In this document: positions 24,071-35,275 of the stretch, one piece after another
Layout of the letters: the number at the start of each line of letters is the position of its first letter
Numbering within the stretch: position 1 is the first letter of the stretch
NCBI RefSeq assembly: GCF_040939455.1
Contig: NC_134129.1
Location: 16,440,001 to 16,504,000 of the forward strand
Direction of reading: 5' to 3'
DNA from: Microcebus murinus
Taxonomy: Eukaryota; Chordata; Mammalia; Primates; Cheirogaleidae
Length of the DNA: 64,000 bases
Notes under the pieces: generated by a model
Seen by the model: the letters and a program-made list of their open reading frames with translations, nothing else
The model's database searches: none
Told to the model about the DNA's origin: nothing
Made by a program: the position numbers and the translations under genes

Positions 24071-24625
24071 GTTCTGGGAGGGGTTCTTAAGTCCCAGAGG
24101 CAGGATGGGATTTAGGCAAGATGGGATCTAGTCTCAGAACTAGAGGCAAGCCGGGGTTCCATGAAGAAGAGGGCTGACTCCAGAGCGGAGAATTCGTTAG
24201 AAGGAAGAGCGAAACCATGGTAGAAAGATCTAGAACGTGCAGGGACATGCCTTTTTTGAAGTTGGTTAAAGATGCAGGTGATGGACAACTTGGGTGAAAC
24301 TTGATGACATTATGCCAACTAAAGTAAGCTAGAAACAAAAGGACAAAAATATTGTGTGCTTCCACTTCCACTTACTATCTGCAATAGTCAGATTCATATT
24401 AGACTCCTCATATTTTTTGAGCTTTTACAGTCCACTGAGTTTATTGGGGTGTCTTCAATATGACCCCCAGAAAAGGAAAGACATGCAGACATGACATTGG
24501 AAGATTAGCCATGAAATCTGACATTCTCCAGCTTGGCCTCCACCCATGATAATGGCTACAGCATATAGTAGGTGTTCAATAAATGCTTTCATAATGAGTG
24601 ATCATGGAATAGATGGTAGCAACAC

Positions 24626-24628
<3 letters not shown>

Positions 24629-24661
<33 letters not shown>
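24629..24661 (+). repeat. (GT)16 microsatellite
   Basis: An uninterrupted GT run of about 32 bp. Its length and purity make it a likely polymorphic marker. Confidence 0.95.
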
Positions 24662-24827
24662 CATGCAACCTCGATTACTATGTGTCTTCTGTTTTATTCA
24701 CTTAGTTACAACCATACATTCTGCCTTTCAGATCAGGAATCATGTAATTAATGTCATTTTTGCAACTCTTCACAGCTTCTGTAAGGATTTTCCCATTGTG
24801 GGATGGGAGCTCAAATGATACAGTTTT

Positions 24828-24917
24828 TTGTTTTTTTTTTTCTTAATTTGATTTTAAATTTTACTTCGTTTTTTTTATTTTTCTTTTTCATTTCACAGGC
24901 ATTGTTTATGTGCAGAA
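24828..24917 (-). mobile_element. Short A-rich retro-insertion
   Basis: A 90-bp T-rich insert between copies of ATACAGTTTT (24818-24827 and 24918-24927). On the reverse strand a head beginning TTCTGCACATAAACAATGCC leads into AAAAAGAAAAATAAAAAAAA and AAAATTTAAAA. The short 10-bp duplication makes this call weaker than 16513 or 48760. Confidence 0.55.
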
Positions 24918-25228
24918 ATACAGTTTTCTAAATTACAGACTAAGCTAACATGGCAACATGGTGTTATCTTATTTCATATACTTATCTTAGACTGTCCTAT
25001 TTTATGCTGGCATTCTTAGAAGTGCTCAAATGAAAGCTGGGTAACCAAGCATTTGTTGAGAGTTTGGAACCAAAAGATTCAAGGATCCCTTCTGACTCTG
25101 AGTCCACTATTTTGTTTTGTTTTGTTTTGCTTTTCCTTCACATTGCAAACCAATTTTGTTTGCCTTGAATCATTCATTCAGTGAAAGAAAAACTCAAGCC
25201 ACTCAGCGTACAATTCTTGCAGAAGGTG

Positions 25229-25491
25229 CCTGGCACTTTGGGAGGCTGAAGCAGGAGGATTGCTTGAGGCCAGGAGTTTGAGTCCAATCTGGATGACACA
25301 GTCAGACCTTGTCTCTACAAAAAATAAGATTAGCCAGGCATGGTGGTGTGTACCTACTCAGGAGGCTGAGATAGGAGGATGGCTTGAGCCTGGGAGTTTG
25401 AGGCTGCAGCGAGCTATGATTGTTCCACTGCACTATCGCCTGGGTGACAGAATAAGACCCTGTCTCAAAAAGAAAAAGAAAAAAAAAAAAG
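25229..25491 (+). mobile_element. AluJ-type element without the lemur linker, 5-prime truncated
   Basis: Reads GGCACTTTGGGAGGCTGAAG, then GTCTCTACAAAAAATAAGAT with no AATTAATTGG linker, and a right arm with GAGGCTGCAGCGAGCTATG and CCACTGCACTATCGCC. These are old AluJ diagnostics shared with human. It probably inserted in the common primate ancestor, before the lemur-specific subfamily spread. Confidence 0.88.
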
Positions 25492-25499
25492 AATATGCC

Positions 25500-27689
25500 T
25501 GGAAAGATGGGTGGGCATGATAAGAGTATTGTAAGGGCCATTGGAAAACACATTGTTTTCTGGAAAATGTGAGGTTTCTCTTGGTATAATAAAATGTCTC
25601 CCTTTCCTATTCGGGAAATCTTAGACCTGTTGGCTAAAGCAATTAGCAGCTATTGCTAATGACTTAACACTAGGTCATAGGCAGCCTGTGATACATTCCT
25701 CTTCACCCTTCTGCTAAGCTCACCCCGTCCAGAACTTCAACAACTAACAACTTACTATAGGCAAAAAAAATTCGTGACCCAGTTTTTGAATCTTTACATG
25801 ATGCATGGATAAAAATAATTTCTCTGCACTAATTAGCTTTAAAATCTTGGAACATAACGGCTTGGAGTCTTTCCATTTCTAAGATTGGTGCCCAGAACAT
25901 TGCTAAGTGGCCCGCTTTAGGGAAAGCTGTGTTGGTTTTAATTAATCCGGCATTGAGCTTTTCAATGGAAATAATTTGATAAAATCTTTGTGTTATTCTT
26001 TCTCCCAATTAATGAAAAGAGAAAAATATAATTTGGGAAGGACAAATGTAGGACCATTCCTTCACTCATGCTTCTAATTTTTCTCATGCATCTCTTGATT
26101 TCCACGTATTTGATTAACTGCTCAGATTAACTATGCAATGTGGAACTTCAAAGTCGCATAGTTACTATGTCATTTTTTGGGTTTTTTGTCCAACTTAGGA
26201 AATCATAAAGCTAAATTTTCTTCTCTCCTCACCTCTGTTATTATCAATAGGATATCTTTTAGGGGACAGAGCTGAGCCTGAGAGAGAGATACAGACTACC
26301 CATGAGGTATATAGACACGTGTCTCCAAGAAGTTCTTTTCCCCTTATTCCTGAGAAAACCAAGTAGATAATCATGGCTAGAAGAGAGGGAATTTAAATTC
26401 ATTTGATGAAGAGACTTTTAAAGACAGTTGAGTTTGTAACTTGTACCTTAGATACTTACATTTGAAATAGTTCGATTTAGCATAAGCAAAAACAGGGGGT
26501 GGGTAAAAAACCAAAATGTCAAGTCAAGAACATGGACACTCCCAGAAAGACTGAGATAGCCTTCCAGAACCTTGCTCCAAGAAATGGGGAAGGGAAGGCA
26601 GTTCAAGGACCTTAACAACAAATTCTTAATGCAAAGGAATTAAATATTTATGAACATTTTTAAAGCAGTAGGGCGAGTGACCCCAAATATTCTCACTGTT
26701 CCTCTAACTTTATATTGTACCAGAAGAAAACAACACCAGCAAAAATAATGACAATGGAGAGAAATGTTTTATTTTATTTTTTTAATCAGAAAGCAGATGA
26801 ACCCAAATGTTGCTAACAGTAATCTCACTTGTAATTTTTTTTTCTTAATTAATGAGTGGGGTATTCTAATAGGTTGCAAACTTAGCAAAATATATTTGTT
26901 CTTTTTAATAGAGGGTGATTAAAATGCTTTAGTAGTAATAGAGTACTTCTGGAGACTTTCAACTTGGTCAAACTTGTGTTTGTTTAGTAATTCTTGATTT
27001 AAACAAAGCCAGTATTTGTGTGTGTTGTGCAGGGGTGAGGGGGGGGGAGGAGAGGAGAAAGAAGGAAATCAAGGAGGTTATATATAAACAAGTCACTTTT
27101 GTGTGGATTTGGGAGGCCTTGGCCCTGCTTTCTAGTCTCTCTCCTTCTGGGATCTGATCCAAGCTCAGAACTTCAACTATGCCATCCCTGGAGAGAATCG
27201 ATCTGGAAAAGAAAGATTCGCAATGAGCATGTTAGTAAAATATTGGATAAGCTGTCCTGGGTAAAAGGGATCAGATTTCATTTTGGAAAGGGACAAATCT
27301 CACGATGGGGAGAGCCAGCCTGGGGGTGAGACAGGCTTCCCACCTCTGATTAAAGCACAGGGCGGGGCAGGCGGCAAGATCCAACTCTCGTCTACTTTCC
27401 TGGTCTACCCTGTGGACGTGCCACTCCCTAGACTGTTCTCATCATAGCATTAACACAACCATCATTTTAACATCTTACTTCAAAAAGAAAATATAGGTGG
27501 GAGGATGGCCACGTTTTGAGAATGTGATCGCGGGGACTTACCTCTGCCACCCCACGCCCGGCCCAGCTAGACTTTCTTAACTGTGCCACCTTCAGGAAGA
27601 ACAATGGATTGAATTTATGGGGAAGACCATTTCAGCTCAATTTCTGCACAGAATCTCAAGCTTGAAAGAAACCCGAGAATTCGCCTTGC
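25500..27689. other. Repeat-poor AT-rich sequence
   Basis: No gene or interspersed repeat recognised. A G9 run lies at about 27040-27048. Confidence 0.4.
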
Positions 27690-27880
27690 TCTACCCTCCT
27701 GTCATGCATGAACCCTTACTAAAAACATTTCCTCTTTCATCAGTATTTTCTTACTCACAAGCCCTCTTGCCTATAAGCTATAAAGTTCTTCTTTCTAGCT
27801 TTGCATTCATGCCTGCCCTTCCATCCTCTGCCAGGTCTGGCCCCAGCTCACTCTTTTAGCTGATCTTTCACCAACATTCA
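27690..27880 (+). repeat. Probable old LINE 3-prime-region fragment
   Basis: ATGCCTGCCCTTCCATCCTC, CCAGGTCTGGCCCCAGCTC and CTGATCTTTCACC show the pyrimidine-rich vocabulary of old LINE 3-prime regions. Low similarity; tentative. Confidence 0.35.
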
Positions 27881-28554
27881 CCGGTGAGGCTGGTCTTCCC
27901 ACTGTTCCATGAACACCCTGACAGCATTTCTGTCCCCAAGTTACAGATCAGAGCTAATCAACTCAGGCCAGCTTTAAAAGGTGAAATAAAATAAGCAGCT
28001 CATATTAAATGAAAGGTCTGGGGGGAGATCTGGCTTCCCCAGTCTTTGTCCTCTGGAGTCCGTCTCTATCTTGTCGCTGCTTTTGTCTGTGCTGGCTTCG
28101 CCGTTGGGTCACCCCTCTCCACGTGGTAGGGAAATGGTCAGCAGTAAGCTCCGTGTGGGATTATATCCTCCGAGCAAGCAACCCCAGAAAAACGAGAGCT
28201 TCTCTTTGCCCACGCTTCCAGCAAAAGTCTCACACGATCCTGTCTTGGGCAGACCTGGCTCATGTGCCTATTCTGAATGGCCAGATGGGTATGGTGCTTT
28301 GGTTTTACAAGGTCAAGTTCAGAATCACAAGAGCTGAGGGTAAAGTTAAGGACAACCAGGGTGCTGTTACCAGACAAAGCAGGGATGGCGACTGCAGTCA
28401 CTCCCCGCACCCGAACGTTCTGCCGGCTCCCCTTAGGGTCCGGCTCGGGTCCTGCTTGCCCCAGGAGGCCACTGGGCAACCAGACAACTCACTGTGACCT
28501 TCAAGTCCTACCACACTTGCTTCCTGGAGCTTTCGTCGTCTCTAAAACTAGGTG

Positions 28555-28660
28555 CTGAGGTCCTTAAAAACAGAGGCCACATCTTATGCATCTTTTCATC
28601 TTGGTTTGCCTCTTAGCACCTGGAACCGTGCTTTGCATAATTGATGTGTCATACATTTTT
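28555..28660 (+). repeat. LINE 3-prime-end relic (L2-like)
   Basis: CCTTAAAAACAGAGGCCACA, TTTCATCTTGGTTTGCCTC, TAGCACCTGGAACCGTGC and GTGTCATACA follow L2 3-prime word order. Confidence 0.6.
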
Positions 28661-28669
28661 GCTGTCGTG

Positions 28670-29040
28670 AGTGACTTTTGCTAATCTTGGTGTGCATGCG
28701 TGTTGTCAGAGAGGGCTGGGGTACACGGGAAAAGATGTGCATCCTATGGAAGCATCGGCAGGAAGCCCTGGGCCTGGTGGTGGCTGCATGGCCGGCGCAG
28801 GCCAGCAGCCACCTTCGCAGCCAGGGCTGGGGCTCAGATGTGGGCAGATTTGCGTCCTTAATGTTGGGCAGGAAGATGATGAAGTCACTTGGCGCTGGGG
28901 CAGGGTACTTGGTCACTCTGACTTCAGTATTAGCAGGAAGGCACAAAAATAAATAGGCCAAGAGGTAAAATAGAGGAAAGAATGAAGATAAAGGGCTAAG
29001 ATGGGTACTCTTAGGGGAAAATAAGGACATAAATTAGGAT
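28670..29040. other. Single-copy sequence, nothing recognised
   Basis: Overlapping 60-144-codon open frames on both strands share no domain features; none supported as a gene. Confidence 0.4.
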
Positions 29041-29054
29041 AAAAAGTCAAGACT

Positions 29055-29386
29055 GGCCGGGCGCGGTGGCTCACCCCTGTCATCCTAGCACTCTGGGAGG
29101 CCGAGGCGGGCGGATTGCTTGAGGTCAGGAGTTCGAAACCAGCCTGAGCAAGAGCGAGACCCCGTCTCTACTAAAAATAGAAAGAAAATTAATTGGCCAA
29201 CTGATATATATAGAAATAATTAGCCGGGCATGGTGATGTGTGCTTGTAGTCTCAGCTACTCGGGAGGCTGAGGCAGGAGGATTGCTTGAACCCAGGAGTT
29301 GGAGGTTGCTGTGAGCTAGGCTGACGCCACGGCACTCTAGCCCAGGCGACAAATCGAGACTCTGTCTCCAAAAAAAAAAAAAAAAA
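29055..29386 (+). mobile_element. Dimeric lemur-type Alu
   Basis: GGCCGGGCGCGGTGGCTCAC to an A17 tail. Flanks AAGTCAAGACT (before) and AAGGCAAGACT (after) form a duplication with one mismatch. Low divergence from its neighbours suggests a recent insertion. Confidence 0.96.
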
Positions 29387-29499
29387 GGCAAGACTATGGC
29401 CAAAGGTGACAAAACCTAATTTTGTCAGTAAAAATAAGGCCAATTTTCTCTCATTGTTCACTTACAGCCTAATTTTACCCGTTTTCTTCTGTGTGATTC

Positions 29500-29578
29500 A
29501 TGTGTGTGTGTGTATGTGTCTATGTGTACGTGTGTGTGTTTCAGTTTGGACTCTCTCTCTCTTTCTCTCTCTCTCATT
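29500..29578 (+). repeat. (TG)n followed by (TC)n
   Basis: Interrupted TG repeats (about 29500-29541) and then a CTCTCTCTCTTTCTCTC run (29551-29577). Confidence 0.8.
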
Positions 29579-29949
29579 TGTCCTACCAGTGTTCTCCGAT
29601 CCAGTGGCCGTTTCCTCAGTAACTAGCTCCATATGTTTAGTCACGTCTATTTGCAAAACAACTTTAAGAAAGTTCTTTTCGCTAAGGCCCTATCCTCTTG
29701 TTTTTGCATTCCTTTTAAATGGGAGGAATTTGTTTGGTACGAAGGTCTAAACATTTTAGAGAGTGAAGAATTTGCTTGTGTTATTTATGAAGCGAGATCT
29801 CGTGCCGTCGGAAGCTGATCTAAAGAAGATGTTCCGGGTGTTTGGGGTTAATGTTGGGCCCAAGGAGAGAGAAAGGCTTGCATTCTTGAAGTCTCTAACA
29901 TAACAAAGGCTCATTGGAATACAGCCCAGATGAGACTTAGGAATCGTAT

Positions 29950-30090
29950 ACACAGGTTTCTCAGACTTCCATCTGCTTAAGAAGCACTTGGGGTTCTTGT
30001 TCAACAGATGGATTCCCAGGCCTTGTCCCCAGGGATCCTGACTGTGTAGACCCGGATCGGAGCCCAGAGAAGCACACCATTGATTCTGGT
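29950..30090 (+). mobile_element. MER5-like hAT MITE fragment
   Basis: CAGGTTTCTCAGACTTCC, TAAGAAGCACTTGGGGTTC, CAGATGGATTCCCAGGCC and CCAGGGATCCTGACTG match the order of a MER5-type element (a decayed CAGTGGTTCTCAA...CACCTGG...GATTC...CCCC scheme). The 3-prime inverted end is not visible. Confidence 0.7.
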
Positions 30091-30273
30091 GACAGAGGCC
30101 CATATGCCACTCTTGGGGAGATACTGACCTCGCCCGGCCTCCTGTTATTAGGCAGGAAGAAACGCAGCCACAGTGGTGAAGTGGCCTGGGGCACATCACA
30201 CGGCCATCAGAGCCTGAGGCTGGAACCGACACCCTGTCCAGACCTTGGGCTCCACCTCTCTTGGAAGACGCAG

Positions 30274-30433
30274 CATAGCACAGTGGTTACTCAGAATATG
30301 GTCTCCAGAATCAGACTGTCTGGGTTCAAATGCCAACTCGACCACCTCCAAACCAAGCGACCCTACACACAAGTTACCTTACCTCTCTAAGGCTTAGTTT
30401 CTCACTCAGCGAAGTAGGGATAAGAATGTTACC
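30274..30433 (+). repeat. MIR SINE, 5-prime half (split by a DNA transposon)
   Basis: CATAGCACAGTGGTTACTCA, CAGACTGTCTGGGTTCAAAT and AAGTTACCTTACCTCTCTAA are clear MIR words. The MIR stops at TTACC just before the MITE at 30436 and resumes at 31042. Confidence 0.88.
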
Positions 30434-30485
30434 TACCGTGTTTCCCCCCAAATAAGACAGGGTCTTATATTTATTTTTCCTCAAG

Positions 30486-30786
30486 AAGACACCCTAGAGC
30501 TTGTTTTCAGGGGATGTGTTGTTTTTTTAAAGGACGGGACAACCATCTCCATTGATTCAAATAGAGTGAAGTCGTCTTCTTCTGGAACATCATCCTCACT
30601 CTCCAAACCCCGAATCCCATCCTGAATGTCTTGCGACTCTGTTTCCTTTAGAACCACTGGCCCCGATCTCTCCTGTGGAGCACTAGAACTCTCACGGGGC
30701 GGATGAGAAGGGCTGCTCGTGTTCTTTCTCGCTCCTCGACGACACGCATGGGTTGTGCAGATGCGCTGCGCAGCCACGCCCATCAC
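30486..30786 (-). pseudogene. Transposase-tail-like open frame in MITE copy A
   Basis: The peptide starts MMGVAAQRICTTHACRR, has a serine/proline-rich middle (SSPSHPPRESSSAPQERSG) and an acidic end (LESEDDVPEEDDFTLFESM), then runs on as EMVVPSFKK. No catalytic DDE/D domain is present. The same frame without indel occurs in copies B and C. Acidic tails are common in pogo/Tigger-type transposases, so a truncated transposase 3-prime end is plausible. The alternative is a chance open frame in young copies. Confidence 0.4.
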
Positions 30787-30956
30787 TAGGGCTGATTTTC
30801 ATAGCCACGCCCATCACCAGGACTGATTTTCATAGCCACACCCATCACTAGGGCTGATTTTCATAGCCACGCCCATCACTAGGACTGATTTCCATAGCCA
30901 CACCCATCACTAGGGCTGATTTTCATAGCCACACCCATCACTAGGGCTGATTTTCG
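30770..30956 (-). repeat. 31-bp tandem repeat array, 6 units
   Basis: CATCACTAGGGCTGATTTTC-type units begin at 30781, 30812, 30843, 30874, 30905 and 30936, exactly 31 bp apart. Units differ mainly at CACGCC/CACACC and TAGGG/CAGGA. Confidence 0.95.
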
Positions 30957-31041
30957 GGGTAGGGCTTCTATTGCGCACAGGCTTAGACATCCTGCTAGGG
31001 CTTATTTTGTGGGTAGGGCTTATTTTCAGGGAAACACGGTA

Positions 31042-31150
31042 TTTCCAGGGGTTATTAGGAGGATCACATATGATAATACATGTAAAGCACTTTGCATCAG
31101 GCCTATGCCTAGTAAGTTCAGGTCGATGCTTAAGTGTGATTATCAGCTTA
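31042..31150 (+). repeat. MIR SINE, 3-prime half (continues 30274-30433)
   Basis: CAGGGGTTATTAGGAGGATC, ATACATGTAAAGCACTTTGC and CCTAGTAAGTTCAGG continue the interrupted MIR exactly where the MITE ends. Confidence 0.88.
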
Positions 31151-32316
31151 TTGTTCTTATTTACGGTAAATGATCTCCGTGCTTGAACTACGTTGACGTG
31201 CAGAGCTTTCCAAAAAGTACAAGAGCCATTTGAGATGTAGCAGCAAGACATCTCTGGGGACCAAGAAATGTTCTCCGGAGCTATATGGAGGCAGCTTTTA
31301 TCAGCTCTAGCCATACATTTCTTCATGCAGTTTTAGCCCTGGGTGGCTAATCTGGGACTCACCTGTCCCCACGTTGGGGCTTTTCCTTTGTCCCTGTGCC
31401 TGTGGTGGATGTGAGGAGGGCTATCTATATACACAGAGATGCTCAATCTGATGGTAAGTGACAAAAATCAGCTGTTGGTAAAACCATAGTGAAAGGTCAC
31501 CAATGAGAACTCCTTAAGCACACAAAAAATGTCACCATGTTATAGAACGCTAGCACTGAAAGGAACCTCAGGAAACATCTTGTCCTTCACCCTCCCCTCC
31601 TCTTTTAATAAGTGAGAAAAGTACCTGGTTCGAGACAGAGCCAGGATAAGAGCCCAGTTAATTCCCTTCCTGGCCAGAAATAAACAAACACATAGAGCCT
31701 GCCTTATAGCATTAACAAAAGGGGCTCACAGCTCAGTCCGATTTTAATATGGAAGCACAAGTTTGTGAGCTTGTAATAAAGACCAGGATCGAATGTTTAT
31801 ACATTGGGTGTATTTTCCAATGGGACTTAAAGTGTCATTGTTTTTTCTTCTCATCTTGGGGAGTAAAAATAGCCCTGCTCTGTCTAATGCAATTTTGATG
31901 CAATAAGAGAAAATGAGGCTTTTTTTCCTTTGTGTCTGACTTTAGTTCTCACATACAAAGATCTTGTGTTCCAAGGAGTGCCTAGAGATGACAGTTGGGA
32001 TCGTAATTACGTTTACTGTTCAATTGCACAAGGAGGCCGTGTGTCAGGGTTAATGGTACTCTTTTTAAAAACAGCAATGACCGGCCAGTTAATACAAAAC
32101 AGCCCTTGCTGAGTCGTGCTTGAAGTGGTTAACTTAGATTTTATATTAACAAATGAAAATGTAAGTATAAGCGTGGTTTGATGTAAACACATACCTCTGC
32201 TGGGTTTAGGTTTTCACCTAAACCTGGGCCACCTCGCCCAGCACTTAGAGCTGCATGTTGAAGTCTTGCCACTGTGGCCGGAAATCACACAAAGATTGAG
32301 GCAAAGGAGACAGGCA
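31151..32316. other. Single-copy sequence, nothing firmly recognised
   Basis: A weak MIR/L2-like phrase (AAAGGAACCTCAGGAAACATC near 31557) is too decayed to assign. No gene. Confidence 0.4.
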
Positions 32317-32648
32317 GGCCGGGCGCGGTGGCTCACGCGTGTCATCCTAGCACTCCGGGAGGCCGAGGTGGGAGGATCGCTCAAGGTCAGGAGTTCGAAA
32401 CCAGTCTGAGCAAAAGCGAGATGCCGTTTCTACTAGAAATAGAAAGAAATTAATTGGCCAACTAAAAATATAGAAAACTAAAATGAGCCGGGCATGGTGG
32501 CGCATGCCTGTAGTCCCAGCTACTCGGGAGGCTGAGGCAGGAGGATCGCTTGAGCCCAGGAGTCTGAGGTTGCTGTGAGCTAGGCTGACGCCACGGCACT
32601 CTAGCTGGGGCAACAAAGTAAGACTCTGTCTCATAAAAAAATATAAAG
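32317..32648 (+). mobile_element. Dimeric lemur-type Alu
   Basis: Starts GGCCGGGCGCGGTGGCTCACG. AAAGGAGACAGGCA before and AAAGGAGTCAGGCA after (one mismatch) mark the duplication. The tail is short. Confidence 0.96.
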
Positions 32649-32689
32649 GAGTCAGGCAGAAGGAGAATACTTTTGTGGGGTCTCCACGG

Positions 32690-33340
32690 CAGCCCCCTCT
32701 CTTTCTCTCCGGCCGGGGACCTGGTGAGCGCCTGCCATTGTGAGCCGGGCCAGAGATCAGAACAAAGCCCAGAGACTGCTGGCTGAGTGACGGCCATCGC
32801 AGCCGCTTGGTCTGCGGGCCCCAGCCTTTGTGCAGGGTCACCCGGGATTTGTGACAGCCCATAAACTGCCGTGTCAGGAAGAGCCGCTGCTGTTCTCAGC
32901 AACTGATGGCTGGCGGCAGCTGCCCGCTTTTTTTTCGAATCTCAGACCACATACTGCTCCCATCCTGCTGATTCTTTCAACGTTCCTCTCGGAGTGGCAG
33001 ATGGTGACAGTTCCCCAGATGTTGCGGCTTTCATGTCCGTCTGTGTGTAGCCGGCGTGCCGGGTCATTGATTCAGTAGAATCGCACGCCCCGCACTCGCA
33101 GGCCCGGGTGCGAGTGTCACCGGCTGTCACAGCAGCGCCGCGGGCTCGGGTGGAGGGACTGAGCCCGTGTCCAACCCCACACGATGGCACGGTGGTGACA
33201 TTCGCATTCGAAGCCCAGCATGGTTCCTGGCATTGTCGGGTGTCTCTGATCTATTGGCCCGCCGCTCTTATGCGACTTCAGTCTCCCAGGCCACACGAGT
33301 GTCCCAGAGCACTGAGGGGCTGGGTTACGCGACAAAGTGT
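32690..33340. promoter_or_regulatory. CpG-island-like block
   Basis: By hand count the part 33021-33340 has about 28 CpG in 320 bp at roughly 60% GC, an observed/expected ratio near 1. The 250 bp upstream adds about 15. It contains no Alu, so the CpGs are not repeat-derived. It could be an orphan CpG island, enhancer or unannotated promoter. No TATA box or exon was recognised beside it. Confidence 0.5.
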
Positions 33341-34112
33341 CTCATCCTGACCTCCACTTGAAGTTTGCTAGGATTTCAGCAAGCCCAGCCCTGATATATG
33401 TCTCTTTCCCTTTGGTGGCCCTCCGGCTGGTCACCCTGGGGCAGGTCCCATAGTACCGCAGAGACCTGGTGGCCCAGGACTGCAAGATCCTTCTTCGGTG
33501 GCCATCCATGGTGTTGCCTGCCCCACACTCAGCCTCCTTCTGAGACTCCCCGTTCCTCCACCTGGCTTCAGTGGGGACTCCCAGAGCACCTCCCACCTTT
33601 CTGCCCCCAGAATCGGGCCATTTGGGTGTCCGTCTAGGACGTTACTAACTGAAGTGAAGGGAAGAAAGCTCCTCCTTAGCCATGAAGCTGGGAAAACGTG
33701 CTCACGAGAGCTGTTGGCGGCCGCACTTGTAAAAACACTGCATGGAAGCACCCAGTTGGCGGGAGGATTAAGCTGATCTCAGAGAGAAGAAGACACAAGA
33801 GACAGAAAGGGCCTGCTGGGTCCCAGGGCCCCATTCCACTGTCACAGGGCCACCTGCCCTTCCTCAGCTCCATTACTTAAGCCAATAAATGTTCCTGTTT
33901 TCCTTAAGATAATTTAAGCTGGATTTCTGTCACTGGCAATCAAGTCCTATCGAATGCAGCCCACGTGACCTCTGTTAGGAAGCCACCTCTGTCCTCTGGT
34001 CCCTTGGCAATGGCTCTTCCAGCCTCCAAGGGGAAGGAGATGTTCCTTCTAGGTGTGACAGGTGGTTCTGGTTTGCTGGCTGGGAGATAGCCACCTGCTC
34101 TAGGGACGATAG
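33341..34112. other. Single-copy sequence; possible old retroelement end near 33880
   Basis: CCAATAAATGTTCCTGTTTT followed by GGATTTCTGTCACTGGCAATC (about 33882-33942) has the look of the end of an old mammalian retroelement, but I cannot name it. Open frames elsewhere are not supported. Confidence 0.35.
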
Positions 34113-34612
34113 TTTTTTTTTTTTAGTGTATTATGGGGGTACAAGTGTTAAGGTTATGTATATTGCCCATGCCTCCCCTCCCCCCTCGAGGCAGAGCCCC
34201 AAGAGTGACCATCCCCAGACATTGCACATCTCACTCGTTATGTTTGAATATACCCCCCTCCTCCCCCTCCCACCTGCCCGACACCCGATAAATGTTATTC
34301 CTATGTGTCCACTTAGGTGTTGATCTGTTAATACCAATTTGCTGGTGAGCACATGTGGTGCTGGTTTTTCCATTCTTGGGACACTTCACTTAGTAGAATG
34401 GGTTCCAGCTCCAGCCAGGAAAATACAAGAGGTGCTAGATCACCATTGTTTCTTAAAGCTGAATAGCACTCCATGGTATACATATACCACATTTTATTGA
34501 TCCACTCATGAATTGATGGGCACTTGGGTTGTTTCCACAACTTTGCAATTGTGAGTTGGGCTGCTATAAACATTCGAGTGCAGGTGTCTTTTTCGTACAG
34601 TGACTTTCTTTA
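34113..34612 (-). mobile_element. Antisense L1 3-prime end (strepsirrhine type)
   Basis: From a T12 run, reading antisense, it passes through a pyrimidine-rich 3-prime UTR stretch with CCTCCCCCTCCCACCTGCCC, then ORF2 C-terminal sequence (ATTCTTGGGACACTTCAC, GAATAGCACTCCATGGTATAC, GGGCTGCTATAAACATTCG). The reverse-strand peptide includes AAQLTIAKLWKQPKCPSIHEWINKMW, the normal end of L1 ORF2. It is 5-prime truncated. Confidence 0.9.
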
Positions 34613-35091
34613 AGCTCCACAGGTAGCTCCACATGTAACATCCCAAAGACCCCAAAGTTGGGAGGAAAATCGGGACCCATGGTGGCCTTCATTTCCCCAA
34701 CAAGCCTCAAGTCCCCACAGTGAAGCCTACACAGTGACGCTGACCAAGTGTCTCAATCTATTGTGGGACACCAGGTTAATGTCATTAATCTGCTTCTGTC
34801 TTTGGGAAGTGTCCCACAGCCAAAGGGCTACCTTTCCTTGAGTCACAGCCTTCTACCTTAGGCAATGCAAGGGGCATTTCTCTCTGCCCTAAGTCATTAT
34901 CATTGCCCACTGCCTTTGTCCTGAAGTCTCATCATGAAAAGCTAATGTTTTCCTGTTTCTCTGTGTATAAATATATTATTTTTTTATGTTCCAAATTGCT
35001 GAGCTAGAATCTGCTGCCAGGGTCTTTTGATGAATGTCCTACAAGGTTATGGAAAAACGAGACCTATTTTCAGGAGTATTTAGAGTAAGGT

Positions 35092-35275
35092 GCCAAGAGC
35101 AGGGGCTCTGGCGTCCAACTGCCTGGTTGGACTTCTAGCTCTGTCACTTGCAATGGGGTCCCCTGAAACAAGTCTCTTAACCCCTCTGTGCCTCAGTGCC
35201 CCCGTGTGAAGACTGGGGATAGTAATAGCACCTGTTTTATAGAGGTCAAATGTGAGGGTCAAATGTCATAAAGGA
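35092..35275 (+). repeat. MIR SINE relic
   Basis: GCTCTGGCGTCCAACTGCC, TCTAGCTCTGTCACTTGC, CTCTGTGCCTCAGTGCCC and GAAGACTGGGGATAGTAAT are in MIR order. Confidence 0.88.

Larger units (their letters stand above)
30436..31039 (-). mobile_element. TA-flanked Tc1/mariner-type MITE with internal 31-bp array, copy A
   Basis: A 604-bp element begins CCGTGTTTCCCCCCAAATAAG and ends as the inverted CTTATTTTCAGGGAAACACGG. The dinucleotide TA lies at 30434-30435 and 31040-31041. Inverted ends plus TA duplication indicate the Tc1/mariner/pogo superfamily. The interior holds six 31-bp units and, on the reverse strand, an open frame of 79 codons up to an ESM motif, with the acidic string ESEDDVPEEDDFTLFESM. 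This may be the tail of a lost transposase (inference). It splits a MIR. Confidence 0.85.

Noticed and set aside
30770..30956. Regular 31-bp repeats considered as a CRISPR array
   Set aside because: Units are directly adjacent with no unique spacers, and the sequence is a primate transposon.
32347..32902. 146- and 171-codon reverse-strand frames
   Set aside because: Their C-terminal halves are antisense Alu translation (for example [34 protein letters not shown]), a standard artefact.
33880..33945. AATAAA-containing end of a possible LTR or L1M element
   Set aside because: The words look familiar but I could not decide the family or its borders, so no mobile-element feature was recorded.
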